NCBI GenBank assembly: GCA_029263215.1 | Contig: JAJCXY010000078.1 | Span: forward strand, 1-64,000 | Length of the DNA: 64,000 nucleotides | DNA from: Acidimicrobiales bacterium | GTDB taxonomy: Bacteria > Actinomycetota > Acidimicrobiia > Acidimicrobiales > Aldehydirespiratoraceae | Reading direction: 5' to 3' | Shown here: piece by piece, positions 8,420 through 16,393 of the stretch | Position numbering within the stretch: the first letter of the stretch is position 1 | How the letters are laid out: every line of letters begins with the position of its first letter | Program-made: the position numbers and the translations under genes | Notes under the pieces: generated by a model | Database searches by the model: none | Seen by the model: the letters and a program-made list of their open reading frames with translations, nothing else | What the model was told of the DNA's origin: nothing

Positions 8420-8495
8420 GAGATTCGGTTTGATCTTCGGGGCGGGAATGCTGGTGGGGGCTGGGGAGTTGAAGCCTTCAACAGGAGGTTGTTTC

Positions 8496-8942
8496 ATGCG
8501 TGAGATCAATGTCGAAGGCAATATCGACGCCCCCGTGGGTGCGATCTGGGGAGTCCTGGCCGACTTCCCCAATATCGCCGACTGGAACGGTGGCGTGAAG
8601 AAGAGCTTCTCCACCAACGACCAGACCGACGGTGTGGGTGCCACCCGCCACTGCGACCTTTCCCCTGCCGGGGGGCTGGAGGAAACCGTGGTCGAGTGGG
8701 ATGAAGGCAAGCGGCTGGTGATCAGTATCGACTCCACGTCGAAGCTTCCCTTCAAGAGTGGTCTGGCCACGATGTCGTTCGATGAGGTAAACGGCGCAAC
8801 AGCGATGTCGATCCACTACGCCTATGAACCCAGGTTCGGCCCGCTCGCTCGTTTGCTCGGGCCCTTGCTCGACAAGCAACTGTCGAAGGGTTTCACGGGA
8901 TTCCTCTCGGACCTGGAGAGCACGGCTCAGGCAAAGGCCTAA
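8496..8942 (+). CDS. SRPBCC (polyketide cyclase/START-like) family protein
   Basis: A 148-residue single-domain protein that starts REINVEGNIDAPVGAIW, the typical first strand and helix of the SRPBCC fold, and ends in a long C-terminal helix. Members bind hydrophobic ligands in a deep cavity; the sequence does not reveal the ligand. The start ATG is supported by AGGAGG at 8483-8488. It is separated from the liv operon by a hairpin and from the DsbA-like gene by 114 nt, so it probably has its own transcript. Confidence 0.82.
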   Translation: MREINVEGNIDAPVGAIWGVLADFPNIADWNGGVKKSFSTNDQTDGVGATRHCDLSPAGGLEETVVEWDEGKRLVISIDSTSKLPFKSGLATMSFDEVNGATAMSIHYAYEPRFGPLARLLGPLLDKQLSKGFTGFLSDLESTAQAKA

Positions 8943-8961
8943 GGCGGCCTTCGCGTCGTTC

Positions 8962-8992
8962 AGCAACGGGCGGTGTCTGCCCGTGTTGCTGT
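8962..8992 (+). terminator. Hairpin terminator-like element
   Basis: CAGCAA-CGGGC at 8962-8972 pairs with GCCCG-TG-TTGCTG at 8980-8992 around a 7-nt loop, giving an 11-bp stem with one small bulge. It lies 20 nt after the SRPBCC stop. There is no T-tract, so factor-independent termination is uncertain. Confidence 0.45.
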
Positions 8993-9056
8993 CGCGTCGA
9001 TCGGGGAGTGATTCTGGCCCCAACCGATCGGGTCCTTTGCCAGCCTTGGAGGGTTT

Positions 9057-9665
9057 GTGCCTGCCGAAGTCGAAGTCTTCGCCGACATCACCTGTCCGTT
9101 CACCCATGTCGGGCTCAAACTCGTCGCATCGCGATTGGCTGAGCAACACCCCGATGCCGAGTGCCGAGTGCGCGCCTGGCCCCTCGAGTGGGTAAACGGT
9201 ACGCCGCTCGAAGGCGACGCCGTGGTGGTCAAGATCCAGGTGCTCCGCGACCAGGTCGGCAGTGAGTTCTTCACCGGGTTCAGACCCGACCGTTTCCCCT
9301 CCACCACGATTCCGGCCCTCAATCTGGCTGCCGCGGCGTACGCGGTCGATGCCGCCACCGGCTTGCGCGTGAGTATGGAGCTACGCGACGAACTGTTCGA
9401 GAACGGGCGCGACATCGCCGACCCGGAGGTGCTGGCGGAGATCGGGGCTCGTCACGGCCTCGATGCCCCGGCGCTCGATCCGAGTCCCGCGGTAGAGGCC
9501 GAGTATGCCGACGGTCAGCGGCGCGGAGTGAGGGGTTCACCCGACTTCTTCACCGGCGACGACGAGTTCTTCTGCCCTGCTCTCGACCTCGACCACGACG
9601 ACGCCGGCCAACTTCTCGCCGCGATCGACATCGAGGGCCTCGAAGCGTTCATCTCGACGATCTGA
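9057..9665 (+). CDS. DsbA-like thioredoxin-fold protein (2-hydroxychromene-2-carboxylate isomerase/FrnE-like)
   Basis: The 202-residue protein has the DsbA-type split thioredoxin fold: an N-terminal strand VEVFADITCPFTHVG, a helical insert, and the cis-proline region GVRGSPDFF near residue 160. The active-site position reads CPFT, so only one Cys is present instead of CxxC. That argues against disulfide oxidation and for a glutathione-transferase-kappa or isomerase-like role, perhaps with mycothiol, which is inference. GTG 9057 is preceded by TTGGAGGG. No signal peptide is seen, so it acts in the cytosol. Confidence 0.78.
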   Translation: MPAEVEVFADITCPFTHVGLKLVASRLAEQHPDAECRVRAWPLEWVNGTPLEGDAVVVKIQVLRDQVGSEFFTGFRPDRFPSTTIPALNLAAAAYAVDAATGLRVSMELRDELFENGRDIADPEVLAEIGARHGLDAPALDPSPAVEAEYADGQRRGVRGSPDFFTGDDEFFCPALDLDHDDAGQLLAAIDIEGLEAFISTI

Positions 9666-9675
9666 TGGATTCCCG

Positions 9676-10830
9676 ATGAGCGATGCCTTGCTGGACATGG
9701 CATCGGCGTTCAGGCTTCCGTCCGAGCGGGTGTGGCTGAACGCGTCGCACCAGGGGCCCTTGCCTCAGGGGGCGGCCGATGCGGTGCAAGAGATGGTTCG
9801 CTGGAAACAGCAGCCCCACCACATGTCGACCCCGGAGCCATTCATAGAGATACCGGGCCGTCTCCGCACGGTGCTGGCCGATCTTCTCGATGCTGGCATC
9901 GACGAGATCGCCTTGGCCAACAGTTCTTCCTACGGGCTCCATCTCGTGGCCAACGGACTCGGACTGAAGGCGGGCGACGAGGTAATTGTTGCGGCCAACG
10001 ACTTCCCCTCTGATGTGCTGCCCTGGCTCAGGCTGAAGGACCACGGTGTGGTGGTGAAGCAACTCGATCCCCAGGGTGAGGTGTTGACGGTCGATGAGAT
10101 CGCCGCCGAGATCACGCCCGCCACCAGGGCGGTGTGTCTGACCTGGGTGCACTCGTTCAGTGGGCATGTGGTGGATCTCGACGCGATGGGGGAGCTGTGC
10201 CGACTAAGTGGCGCACTTTTCGTCGTCAACGGCGCCCAGGGAGTCGGTGGCATCCCCATCCGGCCCGCGTCCCGATCGATCGACGTCCTTGTCGGAGTTG
10301 GATTCAAGTACCTCTGCGGGCCCTACGGCACGGGCCTGCTGTGGCTCGGGCCCAGAGCGATGGATCAGGTTTCCTCCGACAAGCTCTATTGGCTGAGCGC
10401 CCTCACCGCCGACGACCTGGCTCAGGAAGAACTCGACCTCGATCAGATCGAAGCGCCCGCCACTGCCGCGCGCCACGACGTCTTCGGGACGGCCAACTTC
10501 TTCAATTTCGCCGCTCTCGCCGCCAGCGCGGGCCTGGTTCTCGACACCGGCGTCGATCGGATCTACGCCCATAACCTGGCGTTGACCGAGATGCTGGTGG
10601 AAGGGATCGATCCCACCCGGTTCGAACTTCAGCACCGTGGCCCGGTGGAACGCCAGTCGTCGATCCTCTTCGCCCGTCCCCTCAAGAGTTCACTGGAGGA
10701 GGTCGGTGCCCGCCTGGTGGCCGCCGGAATCGATGTGGCTCGCCGCAGGGGAATGGTCCGCCTGGCGCCTCACTTCTACAACACCGCCGAAGACATCGAT
10801 CGTGCCCTCGCGGTGATCAACCGGGTGTGA
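9676..10830 (+). CDS. Class V aminotransferase (cysteine desulfurase/isopenicillin N epimerase-like)
   Basis: A PLP-dependent fold-type I enzyme of 384 residues. The cofactor Lys is in VGFKYLCGPYGTGLLW (near residue 213), and a conserved His and Ser/Thr platform is visible in LTWVHSFSGHVVDLD. No desulfurase active-site Cys loop is evident, so desulfurase function is doubtful. The close relatives with this layout include kynureninase-like and selenocysteine-lyase-like proteins. It lies 10 nt after the DsbA-like gene and is probably co-transcribed. The substrate is unknown. Confidence 0.8.
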   Translation: MSDALLDMASAFRLPSERVWLNASHQGPLPQGAADAVQEMVRWKQQPHHMSTPEPFIEIPGRLRTVLADLLDAGIDEIALANSSSYGLHLVANGLGLKAGDEVIVAANDFPSDVLPWLRLKDHGVVVKQLDPQGEVLTVDEIAAEITPATRAVCLTWVHSFSGHVVDLDAMGELCRLSGALFVVNGAQGVGGIPIRPASRSIDVLVGVGFKYLCGPYGTGLLWLGPRAMDQVSSDKLYWLSALTADDLAQEELDLDQIEAPATAARHDVFGTANFFNFAALAASAGLVLDTGVDRIYAHNLALTEMLVEGIDPTRFELQHRGPVERQSSILFARPLKSSLEEVGARLVAAGIDVARRRGMVRLAPHFYNTAEDIDRALAVINRV

Positions 10831-10851
10831 GCCGCGCTCGGCTCGGCTGAG

Positions 10852-12387
10852 TCAGGCCGATTCGGTGCCCGCTTCCCCGGTGGCTACTTCGCCGGTGCCC
10901 ACTACCCGAACGACGATCGCAGAGAACACGAAGATCGCCGCACCCACGAACATGGCGAGGCGCTTGCCGTCGACATAGGCGTCGCGTGCCGCCAGCGCGA
11001 GGAGCTCTCCGCCGGGGGCTTCGGCCGCGATGACGAGAGCGGCCCCGATGCTGTCGCGAGCGGCCTCGGCGGCATCCGGAGGGAGGGGATCAGTAGCTGA
11101 CCCCAGACCGTCTCGATAGCCGACCGACAGCAGGGTGCCGAGCAGAGCGATGCCGATCGCGCCGCCCACCTCGCGAGTGGTGTCGTTCATGGCCGAGGCG
11201 ACCCCGGCCTTGTCCTGGGGCAGGGATCCCACGATGAGTTCGGTAGCGGCGGGGAAGACAAGTGCCATCCCGCCGGCCAGCAGCAGGATCGAGCCGAGCA
11301 CGGGGCCGTACGACGAACCGGAACCGAGAATCGCCAGCCAGAACGCGCCCGATGCCGCGATCAGCATTCCGGTGGAGATGGTGGTGCTTCGTCCCAGCTT
11401 CTGTACCAGGGCCGGCCCCCGCGGGGCCACGATCACCATGGCGATGGCAAACGGCAGGGTGCGCACCGCGGCCTGCAGAGCGGTGTAGCCGAGCACGAAC
11501 TGGAGGTACTGGGTGAGCACGAAGAACATGCCGAACATCACCAGGAAGGAACTCGTGATGGTGAAGCTGCCGACCGAAAAGGGGCGGAGCTTGAAGAGGC
11601 GGGGGTCGAGCATCGGGTCGGCTTGGGCGAGTTCAACCCGAACCCAGCCGGTGAGGAAGACCGCGGCGGCGATGAACGCACCGATGACGGCACCGTCGGT
11701 CCAGCCGAACTCCGGTCCCTGGACGAGCCCGTATACGAGGGCTACGAGTCCGGCTATCGACAGAGCACCACCGACAGGGTCGAAGGGCCGCTCGGTCGCG
11801 TCGCGGCTGGTAGGTACCCGAAGGGTCACCAGCAGGAGGGCCAGGGCGGCGATCGGCACGTTGACCAGGAACACCGATCCCCACCAGTACCACTCGAGCA
11901 GGAGTCCGCTCGCGAGGATCCCGATCGCTCCGCCGGCACCGGCGAAGCCCGACCAGATGGCGATGGCCTTCGCTTTCTCATCAGCCGGGAAGATCACCGT
12001 GATGATCGACAAGGTGGCAGGCATGGTGAGAGCGGCGCCGACACCCATGAGGCCGCGGAGGACGATGAGTTGGGAGGGGCTGTCGGCGAAGGTGGCCAGC
12101 AGGGCGGAAGCGATGAAGATGCTGAGTCCCGCCTGGAGGGCGCCCTTGCGCCCGAGGCGATCGCCGAGCGCTCCGGCGGGAAGCAGGAGGCCGGCGAACA
12201 CCAGGGCATAGGCCGCATTTATCCAGACGAGTTCGGAGGCGCTTGCGTTTAGCTCTCGCTGGATGGTCGGGATGGCCAGGTTGAGCGAGCTCACGCTGGC
12301 CACGATCAGCACGAGTGAGAGGTTGAGAATCCAGAGGATCGCCCAACGATCAGGATGTCCGGCGGTCGACGAGCTTGCTTCGGTCAC
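10852..12387 (-). CDS. DHA2-family MFS drug exporter (14 TM)
   Basis: Predicted proton-driven multidrug exporter of 511 residues with fourteen hydrophobic segments and the MFS motif A loop GDRLGRKGAL (near residue 85). Motif C-like GGAIG and GVG runs follow. The frame stays open further upstream into the neighbouring gene, but GTG 12387 has GGAGG (12393-12397) five bases upstream and begins just before the first TM, so I prefer it. It lies 73 nt downstream of a second DHA2 gene on the same strand, and the pair is probably regulated by the divergent TetR gene. Confidence 0.85.
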   Translation of the reverse strand: MTEASSSTAGHPDRWAILWILNLSLVLIVASVSSLNLAIPTIQRELNASASELVWINAAYALVFAGLLLPAGALGDRLGRKGALQAGLSIFIASALLATFADSPSQLIVLRGLMGVGAALTMPATLSIITVIFPADEKAKAIAIWSGFAGAGGAIGILASGLLLEWYWWGSVFLVNVPIAALALLLVTLRVPTSRDATERPFDPVGGALSIAGLVALVYGLVQGPEFGWTDGAVIGAFIAAAVFLTGWVRVELAQADPMLDPRLFKLRPFSVGSFTITSSFLVMFGMFFVLTQYLQFVLGYTALQAAVRTLPFAIAMVIVAPRGPALVQKLGRSTTISTGMLIAASGAFWLAILGSGSSYGPVLGSILLLAGGMALVFPAATELIVGSLPQDKAGVASAMNDTTREVGGAIGIALLGTLLSVGYRDGLGSATDPLPPDAAEAARDSIGAALVIAAEAPGGELLALAARDAYVDGKRLAMFVGAAIFVFSAIVVRVVGTGEVATGEAGTESA

Positions 12388-12460
12388 AGATACCTCCGTA
12401 GGTAACCGGACGAGCATGCCACGTCGATCGCCGGACAGGGAGCTCTCGGCGGTGATGCGC

Positions 12461-14032
12461 TCAGGCGGCGAGAACGGTCTCGGTGTCTCGCTCGACCTGG
12501 CTGACGCGTGCGGTGCGGGGCAGCAGGGTGGCCGCCACGACGATGGCCACACCCATGACACCGGCGCTCAGCAGGAAGCCGCTGTTCATGGCATCGACGA
12601 AGGCCTGGCCGGCCCCGGTGAAGGTGGTCTGGGCGACATCGGTCGGGAGATTCGGTGACGCGGCGGCCACCACCCCGATGCCTTCACGGGCGAGCTCGAC
12701 TGCATCCTCGGGGACCTGGCCGGAGAGGCGGTCGTCGATATTGCTGCGGTAGATGCTGTTGATGAAGGTGCCGAGCACGGCGATGCCGAGGGCGGAGCCG
12801 AGTTCGCGGCTCACGTCGTTGACCGCAGAGCCGACTCCGGCGTCCTCCACCGGCACCGACGCCATGATCGAGTCGGTGAGCGACGGCATGCCGAGTCCGA
12901 AGCCGAAGCCGAACCCGCTGATGATGAGGATCTCGGTGAGCGCGTTCCAGCCCGCATCGACTCGGGAGAATGCCAGCATTCCCAGCGCCATGATCGTTAC
13001 CGAGATCATCACGGTGCCGCGGAGCCCGATGCGGGCCGCGACCTTGGGTGCGATGACCGAGGCGGCCACGATGGCCCCTGCGTTGGGGAGGATCAGCAGG
13101 CCCGCCTCGAAGGGATCGCGTCCTTGCACGATCTGGAAGAACTGGGTGAGGAAGAAGAACGTGGCCGGGCCCGCGAAGAACATCAGGCCGATGATCAGCA
13201 CCGAACCGGTGAAGTCGCGGTTGGCGAAGAAGTGAAGCGGCAGCATCGGGTTGGTGGTGTTGAGTTCGATGACCACGAAGGCGGCGAGAAGGGCCGCTGC
13301 GGCCAGGAAGCTGATCAGGATCACCGGCGAGGTCCATCCGGCCTCGGTTCCCTGAATCACGCCGAATACGAGTGCGCTGATACCGAGGGTGGCGGTGACG
13401 GCACCGGGCACGTCGAGTCCCTTGATCCGTGAGTCGCGGCTCTCGGCCACGACCACCTGCCCGACAAGGGCGACGAGGATGATCGGTACATGGATCCAGA
13501 AGGCCGCAGCCCAGTCGTATCGATCGACGAGGTAGCCGCCGACTGCGGGGCCGAAGCCGATCCCCATTCCGCCGACCGCGGTCCACACCGCGATGGCCTT
13601 GTTGCGTTCCTCGCGGGGGAAGGCGTTGGTGACGATGCTGAGAGTGGCGGGCAGCACGAAGGCCGCACCGAGGCCCTGGATCGCTCGGCCGGCCACGAGG
13701 GTGGGGATGGAGTTGGACAGGGCACCCACCACTGAGCCGGCCATGAACGTGAGCAGGCCGACGCTCATCCAGCGGCGGCGGCCGTATCGGTCGCCGATGG
13801 ATCCGGCGAGGATGAGCAGTCCGGCGAGGGCGAGCACATAGGAGTCGACGACCCATTGGAGTTCAGAGGTGGTGGCTCCCAGGTCGACCGAGATGGCGGG
13901 GAGTGCGGTGTTCACGACCGTGAGGTCGAGGAACACGATGAGGGTTCCCAACGACATGACGGCAAGTACGAGCCAGCGGCGAGGATCTGGTTCGGCTCGA
14001 GTCGTGAAGTCGGGGATTTCGTTGGTGGTCAT
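12461..14032 (-). CDS. DHA2-family MFS drug exporter (EmrB/QacA type, 14 TM)
   Basis: 523-residue membrane exporter with fourteen hydrophobic segments. Motif A, GDRYGRRRWM, follows TM2; motif D1-like sequence DLTVVNTALP lies in TM1, typical of QacA/EmrB proteins that expel lipophilic drugs by proton antiport. The ATG at 14032 is followed by a soluble N-terminus of about 20 residues. It is divergent from a TetR gene, and the 157-bp space between them contains three operator-like palindromes. The second exporter gene downstream may be a paralogue with different specificity. Confidence 0.88.
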   Translation of the reverse strand: MTTNEIPDFTTRAEPDPRRWLVLAVMSLGTLIVFLDLTVVNTALPAISVDLGATTSELQWVVDSYVLALAGLLILAGSIGDRYGRRRWMSVGLLTFMAGSVVGALSNSIPTLVAGRAIQGLGAAFVLPATLSIVTNAFPREERNKAIAVWTAVGGMGIGFGPAVGGYLVDRYDWAAAFWIHVPIILVALVGQVVVAESRDSRIKGLDVPGAVTATLGISALVFGVIQGTEAGWTSPVILISFLAAAALLAAFVVIELNTTNPMLPLHFFANRDFTGSVLIIGLMFFAGPATFFFLTQFFQIVQGRDPFEAGLLILPNAGAIVAASVIAPKVAARIGLRGTVMISVTIMALGMLAFSRVDAGWNALTEILIISGFGFGFGLGMPSLTDSIMASVPVEDAGVGSAVNDVSRELGSALGIAVLGTFINSIYRSNIDDRLSGQVPEDAVELAREGIGVVAAASPNLPTDVAQTTFTGAGQAFVDAMNSGFLLSAGVMGVAIVVAATLLPRTARVSQVERDTETVLAA

Positions 14033-14076
14033 TGGGGAACTCCTGAGGTGTGAGCAGGGGCCTCATCCAAGGTTTT

Positions 14077-14157
14077 GGACCGGCCGGTTCAGTACGTTGT
14101 TGCACTTTGGACCAGTTGGTCCCAAAATGTCAAGAAGTTTTTCGGACCAAGGGGTTC
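14077..14157. promoter_or_regulatory. Triple operator GGACC-N4-GGTYC between MFS and TetR genes
   Basis: Three inverted repeats of the form GGACC-N4-GGTYC occur in the divergent promoter region: GGACCGGCCGGTTC at 14077-14090, GGACCAGTTGGTCC at 14109-14122 (perfect) and GGACCAAGGGGTTC at 14144-14157. Start-to-start spacings are 32 and 35 bp, near three helical turns. They are the likely binding sites of the adjacent TetR protein, repressing both exporter and regulator. Confidence 0.75.
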
Positions 14158-14189
14158 ACAAATGGCTCTTCTTTGTTTACGGTGGATTC

Positions 14190-14819
14190 ATGACCGCACC
14201 GACCCAGTCCGAGAGGAGCCGTGGACGGCCCCGCTCCTTCGACGAGGACGAGGTCCTCGACGCCCTGGTCGGCCTCTTCTGGGAACGCGGTTTCGGGGCG
14301 GCATCGCTCAGTGAGATCGTCGAGACGTCGGGGCTCAACAAGTCGTCGCTCTACAACACCTTCGGCTCCAAGGACGCCATGTTCGAGCGGGTGCTCACCC
14401 GCTACATGGACACGCGCGAGGCCACCTTCAACGAGGCCATGGCCGAAGGCACACTCGATGCCCTGCTCGGATTCGTCGAGCTGATGCGCATGGAGGTCAA
14501 CAGTGAGATCGGCGGCCGCGGCTGTCTGGCGATCAACTCCTCCACCGAACTCGGCTTGCACAGCGACTCGGTCACCGAGTTGGCCAACCGCTACCGTTCC
14601 ATGCTGCGCGACGGTCTCAGCGGGCCGCTCGCGAGGGCCGAGCAGGCCGGCGAGATCGCCCCGGGCATGGCTCCCGTCTATGCCGACGTGATCATGTCGT
14701 TCGCCATGTCGACCGCAGTCACCATTCGCAGTGGCGCCGGAGCCGGCGAGATCAACGCACTACTCGACTCGATGGCGACGCTCATCGAGAGCTGGCGGAT
14801 CCCGGCCCCCGTGCTCTAA
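14190..14819 (+). CDS. TetR/AcrR-family transcriptional repressor
   Basis: 209-residue regulator. The N-terminal helix-turn-helix spans residues about 18-62, with the recognition segment SLSEIVETSGLNKSSLYNTFGSK. The C-terminal ligand domain resembles TetR_C_16/YxaF types and contains GGRGCLAINSS, typical of regulators sensing lipophilic or electrophilic compounds. ATG 14190 is the natural start; the upstream open frame crosses the operator region and is rejected. It is divergent from the DHA2 exporter gene, so induction of drug efflux is the likely output. Its stop codon is one base from the convergent pyruvate kinase stop. Confidence 0.88.
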   Translation: MTAPTQSERSRGRPRSFDEDEVLDALVGLFWERGFGAASLSEIVETSGLNKSSLYNTFGSKDAMFERVLTRYMDTREATFNEAMAEGTLDALLGFVELMRMEVNSEIGGRGCLAINSSTELGLHSDSVTELANRYRSMLRDGLSGPLARAEQAGEIAPGMAPVYADVIMSFAMSTAVTIRSGAGAGEINALLDSMATLIESWRIPAPVL

Positions 14820-14820
14820 C

Positions 14821-16251
14821 TCAGGGGATGCTCATCACGCGGATGGTGTCGGTGGCCAGCGTCTTGGTGGACTGACCCGAAATCACCACCACTCGCTCTC
14901 CGCTCTCCAACCCCATCTGGTCTCGGGCGATCCTCAATGCGTCGTCACGGATATCCGAAGCGCTCGAGCGCTCAGCGCTGAGCGCGGCACGGGTGCCCCA
15001 GCTCACCCCCAACTGGCGAACTGCGGTGGCATCGGGGCTGAAGGCCAGGATCGAAGTGCGAGGCCGGAACCGGGTGACCGATCGCACCGTGAAGCCCGTA
15101 CGCGACAAGCACAGGATCGCCCGAGCATCGATCTCCTCGGCAATCCTGCAGGCCGCGGACGTGAGGGCATCGGTGATCGCACGAGCCGGATCCACGAGTC
15201 CGTCGTCGTATTCGGTTTCATCGATCATTCTCGCCCACGCCTTGTGATCGAATTCCTCGTCGGCGCGGTTGATGATCTCCGCCATCGTGGCGACCGAGTT
15301 GACGGGGTCGACGCCGATGGCAGTCTCCCCCGAGAGCATCAGCGCACTCGAACCGTCGAATACGGCGTTGGCGACATCGGAAGCCTCGGCCCGGGTCGGG
15401 GTGGGCGCGTAGACCATCGACTCCAACATCTGGGTGGCGGTGATGACCGGGCGCCCCATCGCCAGACAGCGGCGGATGATGTGCTTCTGGAGGTGGGGGA
15501 GTTCGGAGAGCGCGAAGTCGGTGCCGAGATCGCCTCGCGCCACCATCACCCCTCCGCTGGCTTCGATGATCCCATCGAGATTGGTCACCGCGGCAGACGT
15601 TTCCACCTTGGCGATCAGCAGGGGACCCCTCGGCGCAGGCTCCACGCCCACGCGACGCATGTCGTGGGCCGATCGCACGAAAGACACCGCGATCATGTCG
15701 ACGCCTTCGTCGACGAACGCGTCGACAAGCCGGAGATCTTCGGGAGTGGGGGTCGGCAGGCCGAGGCGATCGGAGGGGATCTGCAGCCCGGGACGACCCT
15801 GGGCCCTTCCGCCCCGTAGCACCTTGACCGTCAACCCCTCGGCATCGACGGACTCGATGATCATGGCGATGTTGCCGTCGCCCAGGGCAACACGATCGCC
15901 GGCCTGCATTGTCTGCATCAAGCCGTCGTAGTCGACCGAAATTACCGCCGCCGTACTTGCGTCACGCCCGGTCGTGATGATGAGGTTCGCCCCATCGACT
16001 ATGTCGACTCCACCTTCCGCGAATGATGCACAACGTACCTTCGGGCCGGGCAGATCGACCAGGATCGATACCTCGGCACCCATTTCGTCAGCGGTGTGGC
16101 GGATGGAGTGGTAGCTGGCGAGGTGGTCCTCGAGTGTTCCGTGGGCCAGCCCGATTCGGGCCACGTTCATCCCAGCATCGATCATTTGCCGCAGGATGGG
16201 CGGGTCGAGAGAAGCCGGCCCCACGGTTGCCACGATCTTCGTACGTCGCAT
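14821..16251 (-). CDS. pyk: Pyruvate kinase, K+-independent type residues
   Basis: Converts phosphoenolpyruvate and ADP to pyruvate and ATP in glycolysis. The 476-residue protein has the core motifs KVET (substrate Lys), VARGDLG and ATQMLESM..PTRAEASDVANA. The region equivalent to DTKGPEIR reads DLPGPKVR. Lys instead of Glu and Leu instead of Thr there are reported marks of K+-independent enzymes. The usual NFSHG motif reads GLAHG, removing two further K+ ligands. ATG 16251 sits at better spacing from GGGGG than the ATG at 16254. The C-terminal allosteric-type domain is complete. Confidence 0.87.
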   Translation of the reverse strand: MRRTKIVATVGPASLDPPILRQMIDAGMNVARIGLAHGTLEDHLASYHSIRHTADEMGAEVSILVDLPGPKVRCASFAEGGVDIVDGANLIITTGRDASTAAVISVDYDGLMQTMQAGDRVALGDGNIAMIIESVDAEGLTVKVLRGGRAQGRPGLQIPSDRLGLPTPTPEDLRLVDAFVDEGVDMIAVSFVRSAHDMRRVGVEPAPRGPLLIAKVETSAAVTNLDGIIEASGGVMVARGDLGTDFALSELPHLQKHIIRRCLAMGRPVITATQMLESMVYAPTPTRAEASDVANAVFDGSSALMLSGETAIGVDPVNSVATMAEIINRADEEFDHKAWARMIDETEYDDGLVDPARAITDALTSAACRIAEEIDARAILCLSRTGFTVRSVTRFRPRTSILAFSPDATAVRQLGVSWGTRAALSAERSSASDIRDDALRIARDQMGLESGERVVVISGQSTKTLATDTIRVMSIP

Positions 16252-16393
16252 CATTCCCCCAGAATCCAGCTGCGCAATCGGTCCACCCTTTCACGTCTGA
16301 GGATCAACGTCTTCTGAGTCGGGGGAGCACGGGGAGCCCGATTCAGCCGGGTGAGACCTGTACAAGACTCGATGATGGTGGTCCACTGGTGAA

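Noticed and set aside
7181-8503. 440-codon open frame overlapping livM and the intergenic hairpin
   Set aside because: Shadow frame rich in Arg/Pro/His. LivM in the other frame has the correct family motifs and TM pattern.
13869-14189. Upstream extension of the TetR protein
   Set aside because: The stretch crosses the operator region and the divergent MFS gene start. HTH homology begins shortly after ATG 14190.
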